Assembly: GCF_000374185.1 (NCBI RefSeq) | Contig: NZ_KB910518.1 | Span: forward strand, 924,546-988,545 | From: Paenibacillus sp. HW567 | GTDB taxonomy: Bacteria > Bacillota > Bacilli > Paenibacillales > Paenibacillaceae | DNA length: 64,000 nucleotides | Direction of reading: 5' to 3' | Shown here: piece by piece, positions 46,489 through 56,800 of the stretch | How positions within the stretch are numbered: the stretch's first letter is position 1 | How the letters are laid out: the number at the start of each line of letters is the position of its first letter | Program-made: the position numbers and the translations under genes | Notes under the pieces: generated by a model | Databases searched by the model: none | What the model saw: only the letters and a program-made list of their open reading frames with translations | What the model was told of the DNA's origin: nothing

Positions 46489-47055
46489 ATGAAAAAAAGA
46501 ATACTTTTAATTATATTCATTTGCTTAATCACAACCACTCAGTTCATATATGCTGCTCAAAAATCAGAGGTTTTGCAATATGACAGTTCCAATAGATTAG
46601 TGAAGAGAGTCTACTCGTATAGCTCAGGTACAAGATATGAGATTACTTATACTTATGATTACAACGGAAATCTAGTTAGTAGTAAAGGAGCAAAGTTTAC
46701 TCCAACTCCTACACCAACACCGACTGGCCCCCCTGCCACACCGGTACCAACAGTTCCACCCGCGACACCAACTCCAACTATTCCAACACCTAAAAATTTC
46801 AAAATTAAATCGGCTGGCACAAATACTATTACCGTGGTTTGGGATGCCCCCGTTGCGAGCGTTGGAGTTGCTAAGTACAAAATTAGTATTGTTTCGCAAG
46901 AATTAAATATAACTGAGGAATTAGACTCAACTAAGACAAAGTGGACTTACTTTCAAGAATTCAAACTCTTACCAAAAGCATATTCAGTTAAACTTATTGC
47001 GTATACGGCTTCCGGTATCGCATCTACACCGACAGAGATCGATGTTGGCTTTTAA
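46489..47055 (+). CDS. Secreted mini-YD-repeat/fibronectin-III protein
   Basis: 188 residues. Signal peptide about 1-22 (QFIYA-AQ). A short segment resembling RHS/YD repeats follows (VLQYDSSNRLVKRVYSY, then YEITYTYDYNGNLVS, about 27-62), then a Thr-Pro-rich linker (about 66-98) and a fibronectin-III-like domain (about 99-188) paralogous to the protein encoded at 45230-45946. AAGGAG precedes the ATG. It lies 106 bases upstream of the RHS gene on the same strand, with no clear terminator between. It may be an accessory to or a relic of the RHS toxin locus. Function unknown. Confidence 0.75.
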   Translation: MKKRILLIIFICLITTTQFIYAAQKSEVLQYDSSNRLVKRVYSYSSGTRYEITYTYDYNGNLVSSKGAKFTPTPTPTPTGPPATPVPTVPPATPTPTIPTPKNFKIKSAGTNTITVVWDAPVASVGVAKYKISIVSQELNITEELDSTKTKWTYFQEFKLLPKAYSVKLIAYTASGIASTPTEIDVGF

Positions 47056-47161
47056 ACACAGAAAGTTAGCATCAATAGGCACAAAGTACCCCGTAACAAA
47101 ATGAACTAAAGGTTCGCTATGTCATATAACATACAAGATCAAGTTCAATGGAGGAGTTACA

Positions 47162-50100
47162 TTGAGAAAAAAATCGCTAATTGAAAAAATATTTTTAATT
47201 ATTCTTAGCTTATCAATTGTATACCCTAATCTAACAATCAAAGCAGAAGGGAAATTCGATTCAAATGGATCTAAGGGAACCCAGAGTGCAAAACAGGGTG
47301 TATCTCCTTCTTCTCCACAGCCGTCTCCCACTCCACAACCACTATTGGAGCCAACCGCAACTTCTTCACCGGAATTCAAGGATGCTCCGAACATAAATAG
47401 TAAAATGTCGCTCCAATCTAAGGCTGTTCCCCCTATAACTTCATCAGTAGCAGAAGATGTCTACAATGCAGGATCAATGGAAATCATTGGTATCCTAAAA
47501 GCGTTGACCTTAAAGAAACAAGCGGAAACAAAATCATTACCGATGCTTTTTTCTATTAAATCCTCAAATAAATCATCAACCAACCTTTCAAAAGAAGAAA
47601 TTGAAAGGTTGGTACTTTCAGGAGCATCAGTAGAAGATCTTTATTGGATCAATTTACTGCTTCAATACTTTCCGTCAAAAAAAGCATCTGATTTATGGAA
47701 TCTAAAAAAAAATGGGAAGAACTCTTGGGAGCAAGTTTGGAGTGTCCTGGGAGAAGACGGTATTGAAGACAACATCACAGTAGGAGACAGTGTCTATTCT
47801 GATGTATCATCTTTGGATCTGCTAAAGAACAAGCTGACGGTAACCAAATCGGTGTACCAAGAATTACAATCATTTCTTAAAGTAACCTCCAGCAATCTTC
47901 AAGCTAACTCTTTTGATGCTAATGTCAACAGTGTTTTTAGTGGCCTCATTACTCAACAACAAATCAATCAGACTAACAAACAACAATATTCAGATCGTAG
48001 TGGTAGCAGTGAACTGATTGATCCTGCATCGGGAGCTTTAACATGGAAAGAAACAGAAATCAGCCTACCGGGACGGGATGGTCTCGACCTTAATATTGGT
48101 GTAATGTATAATTCCAATCAATCGTTTGCATATATGCGAAATTATGAAAGTAGTGGAGGGATCAAAAAGTATAATTATCTCAATTCACGTTATGATCTAG
48201 GGGTTGGCTGGTCCTTTCAGTTCCCATCAGTACAGATGGCAGATGGTTACAAATATTATCATGACGGACAAGGAGCTGTATACCAAATAGATCTTGATAC
48301 CTATTCTGGTCAACAAAGTTATTCTCATCTTGTAGGATATCAAGGGAAAAAAATTCGATTTATGAAGGATGATCTAGGCACATTTACTAGTGGAAAAGCT
48401 TCGTCAGCGTATTATCTTGAATATTTGGATAAGAAGCGTGAGTATTTCGACAGTGATGGGATCTTGTTGGGAATTGTTGATCGTTTTGGAAATACAATTA
48501 AATTCCAACATGTCGATCGTGCTCTTTATGATGGGAACCACAAGGTCATTTCCGTTATCACAGACAGCTTAGGCAGAACAGTAAACTTCAACTATGAGAA
48601 TAACTTAAGTACTACAGGTACATTTGCAGGAGAGAACATCGTAGTTACAGTTAATGCAAATGGTACAGAGTCGCAGCGAGTTATCTTTACCAAGACGAGA
48701 GCTTCACTTACTTTCAACGGAAACCCGGATGGTTATGCCCCAGTTTTATGGAAAACCACGGATCAAGTTGGGCAAGACACTGTTTTTAATTATGACAGCA
48801 GTAATTTTGCGAAATTTAATTATGGCACCAAACTCATTGATGGTAACGCTGGTTCCAATAGTTATCATAGATTGATCAATGTGACGTATCCTACATCTTC
48901 TACGAATTATAGCTATGAGATGGTTGATCGAAATTTAGGATCGAATGGGATTGGACAAGAATATAGAGTAACTTTGAGAAATGACATCCTTTCTAACAAG
49001 TACAATGAAGTGAAGTATTCATACTCTGGAGATTATATGGGTGACACTGCCTCGTACAACCCAAAACCATTAGATGCTTCATACATCTTCTCATCTACTA
49101 ATACTGTAAAAAGAACTACAGGGGTGAATGGATTAACCACTACGACAACCTATAATGGCGACCAACAACTGCTCTCAACTTCTGTGCAGCCGGCAAATGG
49201 TGAACGGAGAGTTATTGCAAATACCGCATTTGATTCCGTGTTAACTCATTCTCCAACCCAAATTCGAACTTCGGAATACGGAGCGGGAGATTCGGATGAT
49301 ACGGCAAATCAGACATATACCGAAATTAGCTACACTGAGTGGGGTGAAGTAAAATCACAGACTCAACCGTTGTTGCCAAGTCAATTTAATGATGTCAATA
49401 TGAAGCAGCATTATACAACAACGTTTACTTATGAGCCTGCGTACCATTTACTTGAATCACAATCGTGGTATCGGAATGAAGGAGATACCAGTGCAACTAG
49501 TGAGCGTTATCGTTATACTCCTGAAGGACGTATCGCCAATTTTAAAAATGCTATTAACGAAGAGATCAGGTATAGCTATAGTTACGTTAGTGGAACTAAC
49601 CCAATCCAACAGGTGACTATGGAAAAGGTAGTTAAGGACAATAGTACAGAATTGAATAAATACAACACAGTTTCAAAAACAGTTGTAAATTATGCTAAGG
49701 AAGCTCAGTACGCCTATCCAACGGAGCAGCAACAGTGGATCAATATTGGCCAAACGGATCAACAAGTCATAAAAACAATAATGAATTATGACTTTGGAAC
49801 TGGAAGACTAATCAGCCAGAGTGATGGAAAGGGGAGTACAACTCAATATACGTATGATACAGTAGGAAGATTAATTAAAACAGAGTATCCTAACTTCACC
49901 AATGCGAACGGAGAAGCGTACAGTGAAGTTGAGGACTTGAGCTATGAGTATGCTACTCCAGGTCTTGACAGCACAAATGCGGGAATTCGTACATTAAATT
50001 CACGATCGACGAAAACATTAACAAAAATTGCTGATGGCAGTGCCATGAAAACCTATGTCAGCTCTTATTATAATGGTTTGGGTTTACTGTTGTTGGAAGA

Positions 50101-52756
50101 ACAATGGGATGAATATCAAGGAAAATGGGTACAAACACAATATCATTATGATGATCTGGCGCGTCCGGTATATGTGATTGATGCTGTTGGAAATACAACC
50201 ACAGCCAGTTATGATGCTTGGGGACAACAGAATTTATCAACTGATACGTATGGTAACCGTTACGTGACGGAATATAATTTGAAATTACGTAATAATGTCA
50301 GCTATATGCTATCAACTGGAACAGGGGAAAAGTTAAATTATATTTCTCAAACTTATGATCATCGAGGTAATGTCACTTCCAAAATGACCTATAAGGATTG
50401 GCCAAGTCAGAGCAATCCGATAAGAGAGTCGTATCGTTACGACATCCTTGGGAATATTATCTCGTATACTGATCCTAATAATAATCAGAATACGGATGGT
50501 GTGACTACTAGCTATAGTTATGATCAACTTGGCAGACTGGTTTCTCTTAAGAATGCCCTTAACCAGACAACATTCTACACTTATGATGGAAATGGAAAAG
50601 TTACCAACATTACCGTTAAGGCAGCTAATGGGTTGACGGAGACTGTGAGTAATAAAAAATACAACGAACTTGGGGTATTAAAAGAGAAAACAGATGGATC
50701 TTCTAATAGTGAAAAGCTACAGTATAATGTTTTGGGGTTGCCAGAAACAAAGACAGATCGAAAAGGAACCACCTTTACTTATCAGTATGATGAACGAAAT
50801 CGTTTGAAATCAGAGTTACTAAATGGAAAAATAGACCTCAAAAATGTAAGTCAGGAAACGAGATATATTTTTAGTGATGGAAGAACCAATCAAAATACGA
50901 TTAAAAGTTACACAAATGGAACGGAAACGGCCTCTCTTAATGAAACGGTTGACAGCTTGGGGCGCAAACGAAGTTATTATGCTGTAGCTGGTAATCACAG
51001 TGCCTATATATTAAGTCAAAAGGATGCTATAGGAAGATCAACCCAAATCAATGATTATTTTTTGAATTTTTACACAAATTATCAGTATGATAAGCAAAGA
51101 ATAAACAAAGTCCAAACCAACGGTAATCAAACAATAGATGGCTCAGCTTCAGCCAACGTGTTGTATAGTTATTTTGCAAATGGACAAGTGCAATCCATTA
51201 CGTATCCTACGTTAACGGACAACTCGATTTTGAAAACGGAATACACGTATAACAAAGCATTAAATTGGTTGGAGAGTGTAACTAATAAAAAAGGAAATAG
51301 TATTATATCCCAATTCCAGTACATTTATGATAATAACGGCAATGTTGTTTCTATAGTGGAAACAAAACCTGATGGTTCTAGGCAAGTTGCCAATTATGCG
51401 TATGATGCTTTAAATCGGTTAAGTATAACGAATCGTAATGGATCGACTACTAAAGAGAGTTATACCTATGATTTACAAGGTAACCGAAAGACGATAGAAA
51501 TAAGTAACGAAATAGAAAAGGGATTCACTGATGCTAGTTATGCTTATAATTTAGAAAATGTTCTAACATCTGTAACTAAGGGAACGAACAAATCGGACTT
51601 TATTTACTATGCTGATGGATTAAGATTCAAGAAGTTAAACGGAGGCATTGAGACCCAGTATAACTACAATTTTAACGCTGAAGTTATTACAGAAGAAAAA
51701 AGTAATGGACAACAAGCCAATTATGTCCGTGGTGACCGGGTATTGGTGAAGAAGGAGAAAAAGGACAACAATTTCTTGAAGGACTACTATTATCTTTACA
51801 ACGGTCATGGTGACGTTACGCAAATTGTGGATACTAGTGGAAAAGTCGTAAATAGTTATTCGTATGATGAATGGGGAAATATTACCAATCAGACTGAGGG
51901 AATTTCGAATCCATTCAAGTATACTGGAGAGATATACGATGAAGAGACAGGGCTTTACTATCTGCGGGCACGGTATTATGATCCTAATATTGGCCGATTC
52001 CTAAATGAAGATACGTATGAAGGGCAGATTGACAATCCGCTGAGTATGAATTTGTACACGTATGTGGAGAATAATCCAATAAATTTTACGGATCCAAGTG
52101 GTCATTACAAAAATTCTGATGACCCAGTTCTGAGGGCTCTTATCAAACCTTTTGAAGACAGTTATAACAAAGCAAAAGCTAGTGGAGATAAGAATGCGAT
52201 GCAGGAGGCAGAAAAGGCAGCGGATGCGGTAAGAGTATCCTACTATGCATGCGATGAAAATAGTTTTTGCGGATCAAAAGCCAAAATACCTAACGATATT
52301 AAGTACAGAAATGATACTTACGATATGTATTTGGAGGGAAAGTACGGAAATGCCCATGAAGTCTCCATTTGGGAAGATCCCATAGCTACGATTGTCTTTA
52401 CCTTAGCTACAGATGGACTATTGGCTTTTTCAAGAAGTGGACCAGTAGCAATTGAAGCGGGGCAGAAATTTTATCAGGTCACTTCAAAGGAGGCAGCAAA
52501 AGAAATAATGGCAAGTGGGGTGTTAACAGGATCAAAGCAGGAAGCGGGTCAAATTTTTGTTTGGACTACCAAGCCAACATTGGCACAAGCAAAAAATTCT
52601 GGAGCGCGATCATTGGAAACCGTAATTGAATTCGAAATTCCCAGTGGCGCACTTGCTGTCGATAGGACAGTCGCTGAAAATTTACAACGATATGCTAGAG
52701 CGGCAAGAGGACCGCTAAAAATAATAAATGTAAAGGAGATTCCTTTTAAAAAATGA
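47162..52756 (+). CDS. RHS/YD-repeat polymorphic toxin (WapA-like) with C-terminal toxin domain
   Basis: 1864 residues, secreted (signal peptide about 1-29). A Ser/Pro/Gln linker (about 40-75) and a helical N-terminal region (about 95-270) precede the YD repeats that fill about residues 280-1590 (e.g. YTYDTVGRLIKTEYPN, YSYDQLGRLVSLKNAL) and would form the RHS shell. The conserved RHS core is YTGEIYDEETGLYYLRARYY, DPNIGRFLNED and ends DPSGH near residue 1645. The last ~220 residues are the variable tip. Its final ~97 residues (QKFYQVTSKEAAKEIMASGV, TGSKQEAGQIFVWTTKP, VIEFEIPSGAL) resemble ADP-ribosyltransferase-fold toxins by eye; this is inference. The start is TTG with GGAGGAG 5-6 bases upstream. 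The stop overlaps the next gene (ATGA). No SLH or LPXTG anchor. Confidence 0.88.
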   Translation: MRKKSLIEKIFLIILSLSIVYPNLTIKAEGKFDSNGSKGTQSAKQGVSPSSPQPSPTPQPLLEPTATSSPEFKDAPNINSKMSLQSKAVPPITSSVAEDVYNAGSMEIIGILKALTLKKQAETKSLPMLFSIKSSNKSSTNLSKEEIERLVLSGASVEDLYWINLLLQYFPSKKASDLWNLKKNGKNSWEQVWSVLGEDGIEDNITVGDSVYSDVSSLDLLKNKLTVTKSVYQELQSFLKVTSSNLQANSFDANVNSVFSGLITQQQINQTNKQQYSDRSGSSELIDPASGALTWKETEISLPGRDGLDLNIGVMYNSNQSFAYMRNYESSGGIKKYNYLNSRYDLGVGWSFQFPSVQMADGYKYYHDGQGAVYQIDLDTYSGQQSYSHLVGYQGKKIRFMKDDLGTFTSGKASSAYYLEYLDKKREYFDSDGILLGIVDRFGNTIKFQHVDRALYDGNHKVISVITDSLGRTVNFNYENNLSTTGTFAGENIVVTVNANGTESQRVIFTKTRASLTFNGNPDGYAPVLWKTTDQVGQDTVFNYDSSNFAKFNYGTKLIDGNAGSNSYHRLINVTYPTSSTNYSYEMVDRNLGSNGIGQEYRVTLRNDILSNKYNEVKYSYSGDYMGDTASYNPKPLDASYIFSSTNTVKRTTGVNGLTTTTTYNGDQQLLSTSVQPANGERRVIANTAFDSVLTHSPTQIRTSEYGAGDSDDTANQTYTEISYTEWGEVKSQTQPLLPSQFNDVNMKQHYTTTFTYEPAYHLLESQSWYRNEGDTSATSERYRYTPEGRIANFKNAINEEIRYSYSYVSGTNPIQQVTMEKVVKDNSTELNKYNTVSKTVVNYAKEAQYAYPTEQQQWINIGQTDQQVIKTIMNYDFGTGRLISQSDGKGSTTQYTYDTVGRLIKTEYPNFTNANGEAYSEVEDLSYEYATPGLDSTNAGIRTLNSRSTKTLTKIADGSAMKTYVSSYYNGLGLLLLEEQWDEYQGKWVQTQYHYDDLARPVYVIDAVGNTTTASYDAWGQQNLSTDTYGNRYVTEYNLKLRNNVSYMLSTGTGEKLNYISQTYDHRGNVTSKMTYKDWPSQSNPIRESYRYDILGNIISYTDPNNNQNTDGVTTSYSYDQLGRLVSLKNALNQTTFYTYDGNGKVTNITVKAANGLTETVSNKKYNELGVLKEKTDGSSNSEKLQYNVLGLPETKTDRKGTTFTYQYDERNRLKSELLNGKIDLKNVSQETRYIFSDGRTNQNTIKSYTNGTETASLNETVDSLGRKRSYYAVAGNHSAYILSQKDAIGRSTQINDYFLNFYTNYQYDKQRINKVQTNGNQTIDGSASANVLYSYFANGQVQSITYPTLTDNSILKTEYTYNKALNWLESVTNKKGNSIISQFQYIYDNNGNVVSIVETKPDGSRQVANYAYDALNRLSITNRNGSTTKESYTYDLQGNRKTIEISNEIEKGFTDASYAYNLENVLTSVTKGTNKSDFIYYADGLRFKKLNGGIETQYNYNFNAEVITEEKSNGQQANYVRGDRVLVKKEKKDNNFLKDYYYLYNGHGDVTQIVDTSGKVVNSYSYDEWGNITNQTEGISNPFKYTGEIYDEETGLYYLRARYYDPNIGRFLNEDTYEGQIDNPLSMNLYTYVENNPINFTDPSGHYKNSDDPVLRALIKPFEDSYNKAKASGDKNAMQEAEKAADAVRVSYYACDENSFCGSKAKIPNDIKYRNDTYDMYLEGKYGNAHEVSIWEDPIATIVFTLATDGLLAFSRSGPVAIEAGQKFYQVTSKEAAKEIMASGVLTGSKQEAGQIFVWTTKPTLAQAKNSGARSLETVIEFEIPSGALAVDRTVAENLQRYARAARGPLKIINVKEIPFKK

Positions 52757-53406
52757 AGATCCTATCCGCGCTTGATCTTGAGGATGTGTCAATTACTTGC
52801 AAACCAACGATGTTTAATTTTGAATCTGGAAAAGATAGTTTGGAACATTTTTCCTATCGCTTTATGCCCGGTAAAACCTATGCCCTAGTAAACAATGCTG
52901 GAGAGGGGGGCTGGGCCTTATCTTACCTGTTGTCAGGAAAGGGAAAAGAGTACAAGGGGGAAATTTCAATTGATGGAAAAAAGATAGAAATCGGGCTGCT
53001 AGGATCATATGGATGGTATGCTGGAGAAGGTATTCAATCCAAAAGTCCATTCTTTAAGAAAAGAATGACGATACGCGAACAATTGGAGATCGGCACATCA
53101 GAAGAACACACTGTTGATAAACTGATAGAGTCCTTTGAGCTTGCTCCCTCGCGCCTGGATAGAGATATGAAACATATCAGCAACGAACGCTGGAACGCGT
53201 CTGTAGCTATTGGACTTGCCCATGAAAAACAAGTGTTTTGTTTTCCTTGGCTCGACGATATGTGGAAGAACGCAATAATAGGAAGATTAGCGCATTGTTC
53301 AACCATTTTAAAGCAGAATAATTGTATACTGCTTATTCCAGTACAGAACATATCCAATATTGAGAATTTCATTGATGATGCTGTGTATTTGAAAGTAAAA
53401 AAATAG
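52753..53406 (+). CDS. Probable immunity protein: ABC-ATPase-like pseudoenzyme
   Basis: 217 residues, start overlapping the RHS toxin stop (ATGA). The whole chain follows an ABC ATPase layout, but each catalytic motif is changed. The Walker A position reads LVNNAGEGGWALSYLLSG (residues 45-62), with Gly and Trp where Lys and Ser/Thr belong. GEISIDGKKIEIG (69-81) matches the usual strand after Walker A, and MTIREQLEIG (105-114) matches the post-Q-loop helix. The signature position reads ISNERWNASVAIGLA (142-156) instead of LSGGQ. The Walker B position reads VFCFPWLDD (161-169), and the H-loop position ILLIPVQN (192-199). Position after a toxin tip strongly suggests immunity; ATP binding is unlikely. 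Alternative: regulator or chaperone of the RHS protein. AT-rich like the toxin gene. Confidence 0.7.
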   Translation: MKILSALDLEDVSITCKPTMFNFESGKDSLEHFSYRFMPGKTYALVNNAGEGGWALSYLLSGKGKEYKGEISIDGKKIEIGLLGSYGWYAGEGIQSKSPFFKKRMTIREQLEIGTSEEHTVDKLIESFELAPSRLDRDMKHISNERWNASVAIGLAHEKQVFCFPWLDDMWKNAIIGRLAHCSTILKQNNCILLIPVQNISNIENFIDDAVYLKVKK

Positions 53407-53436
53407 TATCTTGAAACATAGCAATTTAAAGAATAC

Positions 53437-53478
53437 GAAAAAAGGAAATCCTTTTCTAGACTAGAGGATTTCCTTTTT
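53437..53478 (+). terminator. Terminator of the RHS toxin operon
   Basis: AAAAAAGGAAATCC pairs with GGATTTCCTTTTT, with an inner TCTAG-AC-TAGA. The 480-base gap that follows is AT-rich and otherwise holds an inverted repeat (53712-53748) and a second terminator. Confidence 0.88.
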
Positions 53479-53711
53479 CATTTATGGGCTTTAACCCGTT
53501 GAGTAAGCAAAGCGAGGGAAACAAAAACCACTAGCTATGCGGAGCGGGGGGAGTCCAGGCTAATCGCCCAATAGGTTTTGTATATAAAATTTTCGTTTCT
53601 GCACTTTTAGAGAAAACAGGGAATATATACAATAAAAAACAAAAAAACAATTAAGCATCTTTATGATTAAGTATGAAAAATTCAAAAGATGTGTACAGGT
53701 AAAACATTTTT

Positions 53712-53748
53712 TGTGTAATGAATAATAATGAATCCACTACATTACACA
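53712..53748. repeat. Inverted repeat TGTGTAATG-N19-CATTACACA
   Basis: Perfect 9-base arms separated by 19 bases, in AT-rich non-coding DNA at the edge of the accessory island. It could be an operator, a hairpin or the end of a mobile element. Confidence 0.45.
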
Positions 53749-53787
53749 GGTACGCTAGTATGGAAATAAGAAAGTAGAAAGGTATGC

Positions 53788-53830
53788 AAAAAAGGAGCAG
53801 GTATTGTTCAACCATACCTGCTCCTTTTTC
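53788..53830. terminator. Bidirectional terminator next to the first subtilase gene
   Basis: AAAAAAGGAGCAGGTAT pairs with ATACCTGCTCCTTTTT over a 9-base loop. It terminates the minus-strand subtilase gene. Confidence 0.9.
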
Positions 53831-53886
53831 TTACAGCCGCTTAATGCGGCTCCGGTTAAAACCGAAGTGCCTTAAGGGAGGAGAGA

Positions 53887-56800
53887 CTATTCAATCAAGC
53901 CAATCTTGCTCAGCAATTCGTAAAGAGCGGCAGCAGCCGTTTCACGTGTTGCTGGGGCAGTTGGATTGAAAGCATTACCTGCATCACTGCCGATGACGCC
54001 GGCTTTGGACAGGGATTGCAGACTGTCCTTTGCATAAGGTGCTACTTTGGCATTGTCGGTGTAAGTAGTGAACGAAGGATTAGCGGCCTTCAATTCTACT
54101 CCTGTCAATTTCAGTGCTCTGTCCAGAATAACAGCCAGTTCTTGACGGGTTACTTTCTGGGTTGGAGCAAATTTGCCGTTGCCAATGCCCAGAATAAGGC
54201 CGGCTTTGGAAGCAGCAGCAACATCTTTAGCATACCAGTCAGATGCTTTCACATCAGTGAAGTTTACGCTGGCATCAGTACGAAGACCCAGTGCACGAGT
54301 TAAAAGTGCAGTAAATTCAGCGCGCGTCAGGTTGTTGAGTGGTGAGAAAGTCGTTGCCGAAGTGCCTTGGATAATCAGCTTGTCGGCCAGTGTCTTAATG
54401 GCAGCGGCCGATTTCGAAGCAGCGATATCCGTGAAGGCAGCCGATGGTTTGCTTACTGCGGCGTATACCGAGAAGCCTGGACGACTTACAGTAACGATAG
54501 TTGTTCCATCCGCCTGAGGCGAGAATACGGAAGCAACTGGTGTTACCAGTCCGTTTTCTTCAAAGAGCACACCTGCGGTTTTCGGCTGGATCGCACCCGG
54601 TACCGTGAAGGATCTCTTGATGAAAGTATTGTTCGGAACATTCAAATATGTGCTGCCTGTTGCGGTTGTCCAAGAAGCTTCGAAGGAAACCGGAGTTCCG
54701 ATTACCGTTGAACCAGCTATGCTTGCAGTCAGCTTGCTGGCGGTATCAGGGGATTGCTTGATATCGAGCTTCAAGCTTTGTCCTGCCGGGGAACCAGACA
54801 ACAGAGATACCGGTAAGGATACAGCGGAACCGCCAATACTTACAATTACAGAGCTACCAGTAGGAAGACCAGTCAGCAGTTTCACTTGATCTGCAGTCAG
54901 GCTCAGTTGGGCAGCCTTATCAGTTGTTGTGGCTACAGAGATCACGACAGCAGTCTTGGTGGTCGCGGCATTTGCCAGCGCTGCCTTCAGATCATTGTCG
55001 GTTACTGTTACAGTAGTTACACCATCCTTGGATGCAACTGCTGGGGTTACAGTTACTTGCTTGGTACCTTCCTCTACCAGAGCTTTGGCTGTACTTGGGA
55101 TAACAGGTGTTGCTGGTGCTGCAACGCCACCGCCACCGCCAGTGCTTCCGCCGTCTGTTGGTACAGTCGGTTTAGGGCTAGCGATATAGCGGAAAGAGGT
55201 ATAAGCGGTATAGAAGGTGTCTGCTTTCGACTGGTCAATCTTGATAGGAAGTTTAGTGTTGTCTTTTGCGTTGACGGCAAGAATTTGAAGCTTGTACACC
55301 CCGTCAGTCAGATTTGCTACAGCAGGTTTGCCATTGGCATCGATTATAGGATCTCCATTGCTGTCATATGGATGATAAGTGGACCCAATGACAGTGCTAT
55401 AGCTGCCCTGATTGAAGAATATTTTTGAAGATGCTGTGGCTGCATATTTGAAATAACCTTTGGTAACATCATCTAAGCCAACCAGATCTACTTCATAGTA
55501 GTTGATGTCTTTTGCTTTTAGTTTGTAGGAAAGGATGGCGGAATCGTTGCTGTACACGATCGGTTGATCAATAACCGCTTCTTGAACGCCAGTTCCCCAG
55601 CTAGGTTGCTCCAAAGTATTGTCGATATTAATAGAGAATGGCAGGTGCAGTGTTGGTTGCCCGTCTGCTTTTAGAACAACATTACCTTGCAGTAATTCCG
55701 GCTCAGCATCTGCAGAAACGTTAACCTTCAAATTGAAAGTAGAAGCACTGTATGCAGAGGCTGTAACGCTTGATTTGTCTAAGGTTGCTGATACATTATC
55801 AGAATCCGCGTAGTTCCATTCCACGGAGGCTGAATAAGTAACACTGGCATTGCTGGTGTTTTTTAATTGCAAAGTTTTAATGGCTTCATCAGAGCCTGGC
55901 AGTAACGTACCGAAGCTTGTTGACGGATTGTAGTTGATTATGTTTTTCGGCGCGTAGTTCTTGTCCAGAATAGATATAGGTTCGAGAGCTTCCAGAAGCG
56001 CAGGTGTCTTAATGGCATCTTCAACATTTGCCCGTCCTGGACCTTGAGCATAGAGGTCTACCGGCTCATCATTATAGTAGAGTCTCTCTGCAGTATTAGC
56101 GAGTGCCGCACGAATATCGAACGGTGAATATCCCGGATGCGCCTGCTTGATCAGCAGTGACAGGCCTGCGACATGCGGAGTGGCCATACTGGTACCGTTA
56201 CTGCGGTGGTAAGCCTGTGAATAATCCCCACCATAAGCGGGATATGCTGAGAGTACTCCGTAACCAGGAGCAACAATATCAGGTTTGATGCTCAGATTGC
56301 CATCTACATTTGGACCCAAGGAAGAGAAGTCGGTCACTTCATCACCTGCAGTCAATTCCACATCGTAGTTCGGGCTAAAAGTGAAGGAAGTAGGTTTGTC
56401 TCCATTAGCAAGAATGGTTCTTGCCAATGCGCGGCCCTTCGAGCCTTCAATGTCGAACGTAGGAACATTCTGGTAACCATCGCCGAAATTCAAGCCGATA
56501 AAGCTGGCACGATCCGTATAGCTCTCATCCAGAACAGCTACTTTCTTACCATTGACCGTTTTGAAATTACCATTGAAAATGGCCAAGCCTTTAACGTTAT
56601 GGGCTTTGGCATTGGCGATCTTGACATCGAAGGTCAGGTCACCACGGGATACCAGAACGATGGTATCACTTAAATCTCCTGTAGGGTAATCCTCATTTGC
56701 TCCCAGATTAGCATAAGCAACCTTAACGGGCTTTGTGCCAATGACGTTGGCTAAATCGGATTTTCCCAACTCATACGCCATTACATTGAATGGGAGGTCA

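Noticed and set aside
47162..52756. SLH or LPXTG wall anchor on the RHS protein
   Set aside because: None found; only a signal peptide, linker, YD repeats and the C-terminal tip.
52753..53406. Working ABC transporter ATPase
   Set aside because: Walker A Lys, the LSGGQ signature, the Walker B catalytic Glu and the H-loop His are all missing, and no permease is adjacent.
53500..53580. Half of the 35.2-kb palindromic element
   Set aside because: It shares only short GC-rich words (GCGGAGCGGGG) and lacks the matching arm.
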